Below are positions 11,791 to 21,687 of a DNA stretch of 64,000 nucleotides, in pieces. Origin of the DNA: Pascua guehoae. Its lineage: Eukaryota; Basidiomycota; Tremellomycetes; Trichosporonales; Trichosporonaceae. A model generated the notes under the pieces. That model was not told where the DNA came from and made no database searches. It was given only the letters and a program-made list of their open reading frames with translations. The number at the start of each line of letters is the position of its first letter. Position 1 is the stretch's first letter. The DNA lies in NCBI GenBank assembly GCA_001600415.1, contig BCJX01000009.1:1055925-1119924 (forward strand), in the 5' to 3' direction. A program made the translations under genes and the position numbers.

Positions 11791-13530
11791 GCTAGTCTAC
11801 TGTTGACGCGGGTCAATGGAGGTTTTGTGACGTCTGTATTCATGTGATGGCATTCCCATCGCCCCATGGTCGTGATAACGTGCGAGTGGCAGGAGCATTT
11901 CGAGGCTGTAGAGGCGCAGCTGGCAAGTTTGGTGGGCAGAGGAATGTGGCAAGGCGTGGGCTGGTGGGCTGGTGTTATTGGTTCATGATCAGCCGCATTG
12001 TAGCAATAACGATCTTGGAGCAGAGTCTGCAGCCCGGGCGTGCGAGTTGTGGACACAAGAGACGCGTAACGGCACGCTGTTGGTGGTCCAGACAGCGCGT
12101 GTAGCAGCAGACTGTAGTGAGGCAGCAGCGCAGCAGCTGGCAGGAGCTGCGCCTGTTCAGCAGCCAGCCAGCAGACGGCCAGCTGCGGCCAGAGCGGCCG
12201 CTGGCTCGCTGTTGGGCATTGGGCAATTGGGTCGTGCCTGCGACCAAGCTACCAAACCAGATCCCCCATTTTCAGGGTTGGCCACATGGAAACCTCGTGT
12301 CAGATTCAGGGCCTGCTTTTCGGAGAAAGGCGGCGTTTTGGACAAGGTCGGGGGTCGTTTACACGAAATTGATTCCGTTGAATGGTGTTGATTTTTATTA
12401 GGTAGGCACAGACTAGAGCCCGCCCTGGATGCCCCCACTCTGAAGCCGCCGCCCCCTTCCCCCCCAGTTGTCGCTGTTTTTCCACCCCCACAGGAGGGAA
12501 GGGAGGCGGTTTTTGGCTGGCATGGCTATGGCTGGCGACGCCCTTGTATGAATTACTCACGATCACCTTTTGCCTCGTGTACCTGCAGCCTGCCTGCAGC
12601 CTGCCTGCACAGCTAGAACTCGAGTGAGGCAAATTTCACCCGCCCGCCTGCCACCTGCGTGGCTGCCTGCCTGCGCGCCGCCCGTACAGTGTTTCCTTCG
12701 TTCGTCCTTTGTAGTCAGTCTCAAAGTTGCACCCATCCACTTCCATCTCACACTCGTTGCTCCCCCCCCCTTCCCCCGCCGCCGCCGCCGCAGCACCTCC
12801 CCCCCTCGGCCTTCGGACTCGTCTCTCACACCTCCGAAGCCCCCGTTCCCCCACCCCACCCCCCCTCGCACCCCTCGCACCCCGATTGCACGTCCATCCC
12901 ATTCGTCCTTTCGGCCCAAGCCCCCCCGCTGGCCGCTGTTGTAGCTTCTACTGCACGGATCATCTTTTTTCATTCCCCCCACCTCCCCCCTCGTCCCTCG
13001 TCGAAAGCGCCATTCTCGGCCTCGGCACCACCCAACAACCACCCCGTCACTCGTCCTCCGCTTCGACTAGAACCCCGCGCTCGTGAGTAGACTGCTCCTC
13101 GTCATTATTGCCTCGGGGCCTTGCACACACCACCCCCGCCGCCGCCGCCGCTGTTGTGTAAAAAGAGCACACCCCCTTCCTTCCCCACCTACCCACCCAT
13201 CCTCGTCACCCCCCACCCCCACCACCAGCGCTGACGCATCTTGTCATACCGACCTCGACGCCGACACTGTGCTCTTGTCCCTCTCCTCCCTCCCACCCTT
13301 GTCCCTCGACGTCTCCTCCCTTGCCCGCTTGCCCATGACCACTCCAGTCTTTGAGCTTGTTCGAGTCGCACCGCTAGGGAAAAAAAAAGCCAGAAAAGTA
13401 TAACTTCGATACGACCCTCTCGGATCTCCCGAGTACAGTGTACGTTGCAGCCACGCCTCGAGTGGCCAAAACATCGAGGCTGACTCGCATTTCCAGCTCG
13501 CGGATCCCCCCAAACATCCCCAAGCATAGC
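11791..13530. promoter_or_regulatory. Intergenic region and pyrimidine-rich leader of the Pumilio gene
   Basis: 11791-12560 holds no gene I can support. From about 12720 to 13350 the plus strand is very C/T-rich (runs of CCCC, CCG repeats at 12776-12790 and 13137-13150), and a GTGAGTAG donor near 13083 suggests a long spliced 5' leader for the Pumilio gene. Confidence 0.45.
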
Positions 13531-16500
13531 ATGACTGCCTCGCCCAACGGCACTGATATCGATGCGCGCAAGACGGCTGACGCCGCCGAGCTGAATGGCT
13601 ACGCGCTCGCAGAGGTGAGTCCTTTGTCACGAGCCATCCTCCTTTGTGATGCATCACTGCACGCACGCACGCGTCGCACACTGCTCCCTTTGTGATGGAA
13701 AGAAAGCGGACAATCTGTGCCCGCCCGCGTGTTTGGTAATCTTGGTCACCGCCTTGTCCCACGCCGCTTTCACGTCCAAAGTGGCAAACATCACATCACA
13801 ACGCATCCCAATCCATCACATGACCTACAAGTTGCAAGACCAATATGCTCACCCCGCAGTCCAAGTCGCAGACGCCCGACCCCGTCGACGTCCAGCGTCT
13901 GGAACAGAAGCGCCTTGAGCGCGACGAGCAGCGTGCCCGGCTCGAGGCTCAGATGCGCGCTCTTGATGCCGACGAGCGCGCTGACGAGGCCCTGCTGAAC
14001 GGCGGCAGCTCCAACGGCGAGCCGGCTTCGGCGCCCACCTCGCCACTCGGTGCCCGCCTGACTGGTTCGACCGTGACCCCGGGCGACCGTGCGCCTGGTG
14101 CCGGCGCCCCTGCTCCTATCGGGCAGGGTCGCGAGAACGGCGCCAAGAGCATGCCCGCCTCGCGGCGGACGAGCGGCTACGGCGGCACGTTTGGCATGGA
14201 AAAGCTGAGCCTGAGCGTGCTCGAGCCCGGAGGCACAAAGAAGTGGGCCGACGACGAGGACGTTGGCGCCGAGGGTGCCCAAAAGTCTGTCAGTTACCTC
14301 GCCATCAACGACGACGACCCGTTCACTGGCCTCAACAAGGACAAGCACCTGTCGGCGGCGTCGGCGGCGCTCGACCTTGCGCCGCTTCCGCAGGCGCAGT
14401 CGCGCGCGTTTGGCTCGCGTCCATTCGACACGCTCAAGAGCTCGGACTGGAGCCACTTTCCCAACGCCCCTTCGCGCGGCGGCCTCACGTCGCCCTTGGG
14501 CGGTGGCCCTCTCTTGAGCTCGGGCGACGAGGCGTCGCGCGACCAGCTCAACAGCCGCAAGCCTTCGCCGAGCCTTGGTGACAGTATTGCCAGCCTGCCC
14601 GCCATGCCGAGCAAGTCGGTCCCCAGCACGCCGTTTGGCCTTGGCCCTGCCACGGGTGGCATCCCACCCAAGCGCACGGGAACGAGCCCGCTCAACGAGG
14701 GCTTTACCAACGCGCAGCGTGGCTTCTCCAACCCCGACCTTGCACGTGCATTCACCAACAAGGTTGGCGGTGGCAACGGCGGCTTTGGCGGTCTTGGCGA
14801 CGCCCCTCGCCCATACGGCGCTGACCCGCTCTACTCGTCCATGGGTCTCCCTGGCGGTGGCAGCGGTGGCAACGGCGGCAACGGTGGCGGCTTTATGCCG
14901 CAGGCCTACGACTCGTACGGCGGCTTTGACGACGACAACTTTGGGTCTGGTGCACTCTACTCTGCGGGCATGATGGGCCTCAAGAACAAGCGTGCCGAGG
15001 CCGACCGCGAGTTCAACCGCTTTTCGGGCATGCGTCTCGAAGACTTGCAGGGCGAGATTCTCAGCCTGTGCAAGGACCAGCATGGTTGCCGCTATCTGCA
15101 AAAGAAGCTCGAAGAGGGCGACCCCGCGCATCGCGACATGATCTTCCGCGAGACGTATGGCCACTTCCCCGAGCTCATGATCGACCCCTTTGGCAACTAC
15201 CTGTGCCAAAAGCTTCTCGAGCATGCGACCGAGGAGCAGCGTTCGGCCATTATCGACTCTGTGTCGAGCGACCTCGTCGGCATCAGCCTCAACATGCACG
15301 GCACGCGTGCTGTTCAAAAGATGGTCGACTTCCTCGCGCAGCCGCGCCAGCCAAAGCAGATCCGCACCCTCATCTATGCGCTGTCCGTCAACGTTGTGGC
15401 ACTCATCAAGGACCTGAATGGCAACCATGTCATTCAAAAGTGCCTCAACAAGCTCATTCCCGAGGACAACCAGTTCATCTACAATGCCATCGCCACCAAC
15501 CTCATTGAAGTCGCCACCCACCGCCACGGCTGCTGCGTGCTGCAGCGCTCGATTGACCACGCGTCGCCCGCGCAGCGCCTCCAGCTCGTTACCGAGATCA
15601 TCTTCAACTCTCTGTATCTCGTCCAGGATCCATTTGGCAACTACGTTATCCAGTACATCCTCGACCTCAACGACGCTCGCTTCTCCGAGCCTCTCATCCG
15701 CACCTTTATCGGCAACGTCTGCAGCCTGTCTGTGCAAAAGTGGGTCCACAGTTGGCTAATTATTTACTGACGCCAGGTTCTCGTCCAATGTTGTAGAAAA
15801 GTGTATCCGCGTTGCCGACCCCGAGATCCGCAAGGTGCTTGTTGCCGAGGTGCTCCACCGCGCCCGCCTCGAAAAGCTCTTGCGTGACAGCTACGGCAAC
15901 TATGTCATCCAGACCATCCTCGACTATTGCGAGATTAACCAGCGCATGGTGGTGAGTTTGATACAGAACAAGTCCCGGGCATTGGCTGACGCATAGCTCG
16001 TCGAGTGCATCCGCCCGATCTTGCCGTCGATTCGCAACACGCCGTACGGCAAGCGCATCCAGTCCAAGCTTCAGCGCGAGGACGCCTCGTTCAACTATGG
16101 CGGCGGCGGCGGCGGTGCCAGCGGCGGCTATGGTGGCGGCCGTGGCGGCTACGGCAACCGCTCCGGCGGTGGTGGCTACCACCCCCGCCACCTAGGCCGC
16201 CCTCAGCTCCAGCACATCAACGCCCTCACCGACGTGTACGGCGCGGCCGGTACGCCGTTCATGGGCCCCGGCGCGTACGGCCGCGGCAACGGCGGTCCTC
16301 ACCAGGGCGGCCAGGGCGGTGCGCCGTTCCACGGTCGTGAGATTCACAACCACAGCGGCATGAGCTACCACGCCCCGGGTCCCGACGGCCAGCCGTGGCT
16401 CCACCTCCGTGGTCCCGCCGGCCAGCCCGCGCCCAACTGGGGCACCCCGGGCGCCCACGCTGGCATGGACCCGCTCCCGGCGACTGCGCCATCCGACGTG

Positions 16501-16650
16501 TCTGACCCGTCGATGGCGGCGGCCGCTGCCGCTGCGGCTGTCACGGACCGTTCTGGCGCGGGCCAGCCGGCGCTCCCGATCTGGCAAGACCCGTCGGCTG
16601 GGTTCATGTACGCCAACGGCGGCCACGGTCACCTCCCGCCGCTCATGTAA
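13531..16650 (+). CDS. PUF4: Pumilio-family RNA-binding protein, PUF4-like
   Basis: Four exons (13531-13614, 13860-15739, 15777-15951, 15997-16650) give 930 residues. The protein binds 3'UTR elements and controls mRNA stability and translation in the cytoplasm. Residues up to about 410 are low-complexity. Eight PUF repeats span roughly 415-735, starting GEILSLCKDQHGCRYLQKK. RNA-contact triplets read from repeats 1 to 8: CR..Q, NY..Q, TR..Q, NH..Q, CC..Q, NY..Q, SN..E and NY..Q. After the repeats comes RPILPSIRNTPYGKRIQ, then a Gly-rich tail (GGYGGGRGGYGNRSGGGG) and an Ala/Pro-rich C terminus ending HLPPLM. The KDQHGCRYLQKKLEEG opening is closest to fungal Puf4 proteins in my memory; Puf3 is the alternative. 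Intron 3 has GTGAGT and a CTGACGCATAG acceptor. Confidence 0.93.
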
Positions 16651-18130
16651 TCCTGCCCTTCGCCCCCCGCCCCCCCGTCTCTCCCCCCCGGCTACCAGCG
16701 GTATCCCGGCTGTACGATGCGTCGCTCGACCCTCTCAACCTTGCAACCTGCCTGCGTAATCCCCCAACCCCCGCACCAAACTTTTCTTCCTTTCAAAGCC
16801 ACCGTGTGTGTACACACTTGTCCCCGGAACCAGGAACCTGAAACTCAAACCCCCATACACTTCCAAAAACCCCACGTTTTTTTTTTCTCTTTTCTTTTTC
16901 TTTCTTCTTCCGACAATCACCCCCCTCTCAGAATCCCCCAAACATACCCCGCGCGCGTGGCAGCGCAAAGCCCGCGCTCACTGTAACTCAGCATACGGCG
17001 GCCGTGCCCAGACGGCGCGTGCCAGCCCATCTCCCGTGTAGAGACTGCGACTTGCGACTTTTCGGTGTGCCCGCTGGCGTGTCGAGCGGGCGCGTCTTGT
17101 TGAGCAGAGATTTGAAAGTGTATGCATCTGTTGCCGCGAATAACAAACGCCGAGCGCGAAGCGCGAGGTGTGGTGTGTGTCCGAGCGCGAAGCAGTGCCG
17201 AGCGCGAAGCGCGAGGCGTGAGGTGCGTGTGGTGTGAAGTGTGAAGCGTGTGAGAGGCTAGGTGCGTGTGGGGTGTGAGGTGTGAGGTGTGAGGTGTGAG
17301 GTGTGAGGTGTGAGGTGTGAGGTGTGAGGTGTGAGGTGTGAGGTGTGAGGTGTGAGGTGTGAGGTGTGAGGTGAGCGTGCAGCAGTCTATGGTTAAGACG
17401 TGTACGCTACACGATGTACGGTGTCAGGCGTCATGTGCCGAGTCAAGTCTGGCCCGTTCAAAGTCGCGAGAGGGAGTTGGCCACAGAGCTCGCGTCACAA
17501 CCTACTTTCCAAGGGCAGTACAAGGCAAGCGAAGAACGGGACATGCTCTCCCGGCGTTGAGAGTCAGCAGACGTAGGCAAGACAAGGCAAGCTCGCCCAT
17601 CAAAGAACAGGCATCACCATGGGCTCAGCTCGAGACGCCCGTGGCGAGTGGAGGGAGTAAGCGAGTCGATCAAAGGCTCGCCGCGAGCGTGCGTGTGACG
17701 AGACTCACGCGACCATACGCAGCTCGTAGCGGCATGTGGGCGGTGAAGGCGCGGTCAATGAGGCCCCCCATGTCCTCGCCTCGGGATGCAACGGGTGTAA
17801 ATCGGACAGATGGGGCGTGGCAGCACGAGCTCTCGGATGGGCACGACACGCCGTGTGAGACCAGGTTGGCGGGGGGGGGTGGGCGCATGCGCACATCTGG
17901 GACCGCAGAGGGGTGGGGATTGTGTGGTTGCCAGTGTGGAGGCAAGGTGGCAAAAAGGGGTGCAAAGGTACACAGGTACACGTTGTCTATCCATTGGCGT
18001 GGCGGTGCCACATGTGCCACATCCACCACATCCACCCCATCCACCCCATCCATCCCGCATTTCCACCCGTTGCGCAACCAGCAACAAGCGGAGAGGGGAG
18101 GAAGGTGCGAGAGGGGGCTTTATCAAAAAG
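16651..18130. other. Intergenic region with minisatellite
   Basis: This follows the Pumilio stop codon. It holds a C-rich, T-tract 3' flank (T9 near 16877), a region with repeated GAGCGCGAAGCGCGAGG-type motifs at 17150-17220 and the heptamer array listed separately. No protein gene was supported. Confidence 0.5.
17271..17374 (+). repeat. Heptamer minisatellite, unit GGTGTGA
   Basis: About fourteen direct copies of GGTGTGA follow each other almost without change. Related imperfect motifs (GGTGTGAAGTGTGAAG) lead into the array from 17225. Confidence 0.95.
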
Positions 18131-18227
18131 AGTGAGTTCCCAGGATCGAACTGGGGACCCTCAGATTGTCGCGCCGACGAGTGGTCGTCTTTGCAATCTG
18201 ATGCAACTACCACTGTGCTAAACCCAC
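18131..18227 (-). tRNA. tRNA-Cys (GCA) with 24-nt intron
   Basis: The acceptor strands GTGGGTT and AACTCAC pair, the T arm is CCCAG-TTCGATC-CTGGG and the anticodon stem is TCAGA/TCTGA. The anticodon GCA lies in TTGCAA, followed by a 24-nt intron one base after the anticodon. The discriminator base is T, as in other Cys tRNAs. A T5 terminator follows on the transcribed strand. Confidence 0.93.
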
Positions 18228-18417
18228 TCGATGTTCATCGCTGTTGTGGGTGGCTCAGGTACGCTGGGCTGGTTCCATCGTGATAAAAACCGTGAGGTTC
18301 AGCTTTCCTGCTAAATGTTCCTGCTGCAGATCCAGCGCCTTGTTTCCTTTGTTGTTTTTTGGATCACCTCAAGGTGGGTGACGGATAGAGTCCTTGGTGG
18401 AGTGGGCAAAAAGACTC

Positions 18418-18510
18418 AGCCCATTATGGGGCTCGAACCCATGACATTTTGATTGCTTACACGCTGTTGGTAGTAAGAGTCAAACTATCTACCGACTGAT
18501 ATAAACGGGC
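18418..18510 (-). tRNA. tRNA-Lys (CUU) with 20-nt intron
   Basis: The acceptor is GCCCGTT/AATGGGC, the D stem TATC/GATA, the anticodon stem TTTGA/TCAAA with loop CTCTTA, and a 20-nt intron follows position 37. The T arm is ATGGG-TTCGAGC-CCCAT and the discriminator is T, as in yeast Lys-CUU. A T5 terminator follows. The body is nearly the same as the copy at 24430. Confidence 0.93.
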
Positions 18511-19569
18511 TTGTTGAAATCTGGGTGGGGATGTGCCTCTTGAGTGTAAAGTATCGGGATGCACTTCCGACACCAAAGCGCGTCTTTGCACTGTGCGGAG
18601 CCCCAGATGGAGAGGAGGCCAGCTTGTGCAGGTGAACAGTAGTCGGTCGCTGGCTGGCATGGGCGGCAGGCTCAGGCTCGAGTTGAGTACTCGTCTAGCG
18701 GAATATTCCTGGCCAAGAGAAGTACAGCTTGCGTCGAAAACGTCCTTGAAAAGGCGCACGGGTGCCCGCGACATGCGTTGATGCTCAGCTACGGGTCCAA
18801 CTAGCGGTACTGGTGGTACTGTAGTTGTTCAGTCTCGCCCTGCGCCACTTGATGGACGGACCGTGTTGACAGAGGGTGTGGGTGCCGTGGTCTTGGCACG
18901 TGTGCTTGTCGCTGGTCCCGATGTCGCTTCCGTCCACTACACTAGTGTGTCGCTTGCACCCAGAAGACTTTTGGTCCTAAGCTAGACTGCTAGACAACGG
19001 TGCGCAGCGGCGAGCCTAGTTGGTGTTGGTGCCATCATGGTCTAGCGATAAGTAGTGCTTGTTTGTGGTGCCACAGATATTACCAAAGGTGACACGGAGC
19101 CTCCTCGATCGAAAGATGGTGCGCTTCCACACGACTGGATACCCTGCTAGTGGACATGTGTTGCATTCGACCTAGGCAGAATACAGCAAACTCGTGCGCT
19201 GGCATTGACCTCGTTGCAGAAGTGGGCGTTGTGCCACTGTTGTGGTTGCTGCCAAGAACACGCGGATGACATCACATGATCATCCAACATTCCATCCATC
19301 CATCCATCCACCCCCTAACTCTCACACTTCTTTGTCCGCAGTCGTGCACCGCCACATCGCCAACGCTACCACCAACGCTGCACACGACTCTTAAGCATCC
19401 TCTCGGCGACAATACTCTTCCCCACCTCACCCTCATACAGTCCACACCACTCTCGAGACGTCGGTCACCTCACATACGACCCAGAACGCCCAAAACCCAC
19501 ACCACCACCGCACCCCACCGCGTCACCACACCACCTCGTCACCTACAAACACAACCACCGCCGCCCACA
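18511..19569. other. Intergenic region upstream of a small secreted protein gene
   Basis: No gene was seen. A tRNA-like start (ATGGTCTAGCGATAAG near 19037) lacks a usable T arm. From about 19280 the plus strand becomes C/A-rich (repeated CCATCCAT and CACCACC), the likely leader of the gene at 19570. Confidence 0.45.
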
Positions 19570-19896
19570 ATGAAGCTCTCCCTCGTCACCCTCCTCGCCC
19601 TGCCCTTCACCCTCGCCCAGAACCCGGGCAACCTCGAAGGCGGCCCGATCGACATCACCATCGCCCCCGCCCGCGGCGACTGGGCAGGCTGCACGGTCGG
19701 CATGGGCACCAAAGAAGTCCCGCGCGTAAAGTACAAGGCGGGCACGCGCGTGCTCTCGACGTGCAAGCAGTCGCGCGGGACCCACTGGTGGTACAAGACA
19801 AAGGACGGGTGCTGGGTGGACCAAGACGATGTCGAGCCGTTCATGGCCATTCCCGGGTCGCCGCCCGTGTGCACCTTGGTCGGGTGCAAGGTTTAG
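19570..19896 (+). CDS. Small secreted protein, SH3b-like fold suspected
   Basis: An intronless 108-residue protein. The start MKLSLVTLLALPFTLAQ is a clear signal peptide, with likely cleavage after Ala16. The mature part has five cysteines and the pattern YKAGTRVLSTCKQ...HWWYKT..GCWVDQDDVEP. That pattern of a strand with G-x-x-V, a Cys, a Trp and then GCWV-D-x-V resembles bacterial-type SH3 (SH3b) domains, which bind cell-wall peptides; the assignment is inference from layout only. A second protein of the same style lies 1.4 kb downstream on the same strand. It could be an effector or cell-wall-associated protein. I do not recognise a named family. Confidence 0.7.
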   Translation: MKLSLVTLLALPFTLAQNPGNLEGGPIDITIAPARGDWAGCTVGMGTKEVPRVKYKAGTRVLSTCKQSRGTHWWYKTKDGCWVDQDDVEPFMAIPGSPPVCTLVGCKV

Positions 19897-21297
19897 ACTG
19901 GGGCGTGCATGGCACATGGCACATGATGCATTGCGCGTGTTTGGCGCATGCGTGGAGAAAGGCGTGTAATGAGGCCAGGTTTGTAGAATAATGCAACAGT
20001 GGAGCGTCCTGGTGGCGACTGGGTTGTGCTGGGGCGAGTCACGCGGGCGGTATCCCGGCGGCCAGCGGATCAGGTGACACGCATTAGGCCGCACGACAGC
20101 CTGCCTACATGATTGCATGACCTCGGAAATGCAGGAATGCATGCTGGGTGCCGTGTGGTGTGTGGTATGAGCAGTTTGTACGAGAGAGTTTGCAGATTAG
20201 ATTATCAGATCTAACGTCACTTGTCACTCTGCACCCCTCTCTCTCTCTCCCTCTGGTTCTTGGCAAATGGCAGGCACTTGGAGGCACCCTCGCGACCCAA
20301 TGGAACCGAGGCATTTTCCATCTCTCCCCATTCCGAACATTGGACCATTGCGTCATGTCGGCCACTGTCCATGGCGGCGGCAGTCGAGTGGAATAACAAC
20401 TCGCCTCAAGGTTGGGGAATCTTCACAGCGCAGCCGCATTCTTGCTCAACATTAGTGTGATCGACCCGCCGCGCCTGCCGCGGGCCATGCCGCGGGAGCG
20501 TGCACTGTAGACTCGACTCGGACTCTCCACGGCCCACTGGACGACGGCCCACACACGAGCCACACCTTGTTACTGCCCCGAGGTCCATGTCACCATACCT
20601 CTTCCTCTTCGCATGCCATCATCCCACGCATACCCCGGCGGCTAACTGAAACGACATGGCCTGGCCACGCGGCACCCATCGAGTGCTTAACGTTGGAGCC
20701 GCAAGATTACACGAAACGAGATCACAAGACGTCGGCCATGCCGCGTGCGGTCCGGCCCTCCTGTGGTCGTCGACACGACGGCCCATCCTCGCATCCTCGG
20801 TCTCGGATAGATTGGATTCCAGGACCAGAGCAACGGATCCGGCGGCGGCATGTTCACGCTGGCATTCCATGACGACGGATGCGGAGAGCACGTCGCGACG
20901 CAATCGGGGCACATCTCGACGCATGCAGAGGGCACGTCTTGACGCAAGCGGTGTGACGCATCCAGGTGGCCAGGTGGGCGCCTTGTGCCGTGAGCAGAGG
21001 GATGTTCGTGTGCGTGTGTGCCGCCTCGAGCATAAAAGGGGGGCTGTCGTTGCCTGTCATTCTACTCTTCCCATCACTTCATTGTCGACTTGTACCAACT
21101 TTTACACGACACCCACCACATCACAGACACTGTCACAACCACACTACCCACCTTCCTTCGACATAGAACCACACCACCCAACCCTTCAACCGGTATCCAC
21201 CCACCTACCTACCCAACCACCCAACCCGTAACCACCCAGCCCAACCACCCAACCAGCCTACCCAACCCCACCCCACAAACCGCCACCCACACCCACC
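19897..21297. promoter_or_regulatory. Spacer between the two small secreted protein genes
   Basis: No gene was seen. A TATA-like ATAAAAG lies at 21032-21038, about 260 bp before the second start codon, followed by a C/A-rich leader with repeated ACCCAACCA motifs. Confidence 0.45.
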
Positions 21298-21687
21298 ATG
21301 AAGCTCACCCTCGCCCTCCTCCTCCTCCCGCTCGCCCTCTCCGCGCCCCCCGACGAACCCCGCGGCGGCGGCGGCGGCGGCGGGTGGACGCGCTGCCCCG
21401 CCCGCGCGCCCGACCTCGTCAACAACCGGCGCTGGTTCCGCCTCATCGGCCCCGCGCGCATCTCATGCCACGTCGACGAAAACCACACGTCCGAGCTCCG
21501 GCGCTGGTTCCGGCGCGGCGACTGGGTCCAGATCATCTGCCAAGACTATGGCGAGGAGGTGTGCGGCAACAATGTCTGGGACTGGGTCCAGCCGGGCGGG
21601 TGCCATGTGCCCGACGCCTATGTCGAGACGGGCGTCAATGGGCGGATGGATGAGACTTACTATCCCGAGGGTCACCAGTGCTCGTAG
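21298..21687 (+). CDS. Small secreted SH3b-like protein
   Basis: An intronless 129-residue protein with signal peptide MKLTLALLLLPLALSA. A Gly-rich linker (seven Gly) leads to a compact Cys-rich domain with six cysteines. Its end, GDWVQIICQDYGEE, then WDWVQPGGCHVPDAYVETG, matches the shape of SH3b domains of secreted bacterial proteins (strand, W..., G-x-V-PD-x-YV-x-TG). SH3b domains usually bind peptidoglycan cross-bridges or other wall ligands; in a fungus the ligand is unknown. It shares start sequence, size and domain pattern with the protein at 19570, so the two may be old paralogues. Function is not known. Confidence 0.75.
   Translation: MKLTLALLLLPLALSAPPDEPRGGGGGGGWTRCPARAPDLVNNRRWFRLIGPARISCHVDENHTSELRRWFRRGDWVQIICQDYGEEVCGNNVWDWVQPGGCHVPDAYVETGVNGRMDETYYPEGHQCS

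Noticed and set aside
13791..15749. 652-codon open frame on the minus strand opposite the Pumilio gene
   Set aside because: It is antisense to the conserved PUF repeats. High third-position GC removes stop codons on the opposite strand; the product is Val/Ala/Arg-rich with no domain.
19030..19120. Possible tRNA gene (ATGGTCTAGCGATAAG start, CCATC/GATGG ends)
   Set aside because: The T arm lacks a GTTCGANTC-type loop and the anticodon stem does not pair; at most a decayed tRNA.
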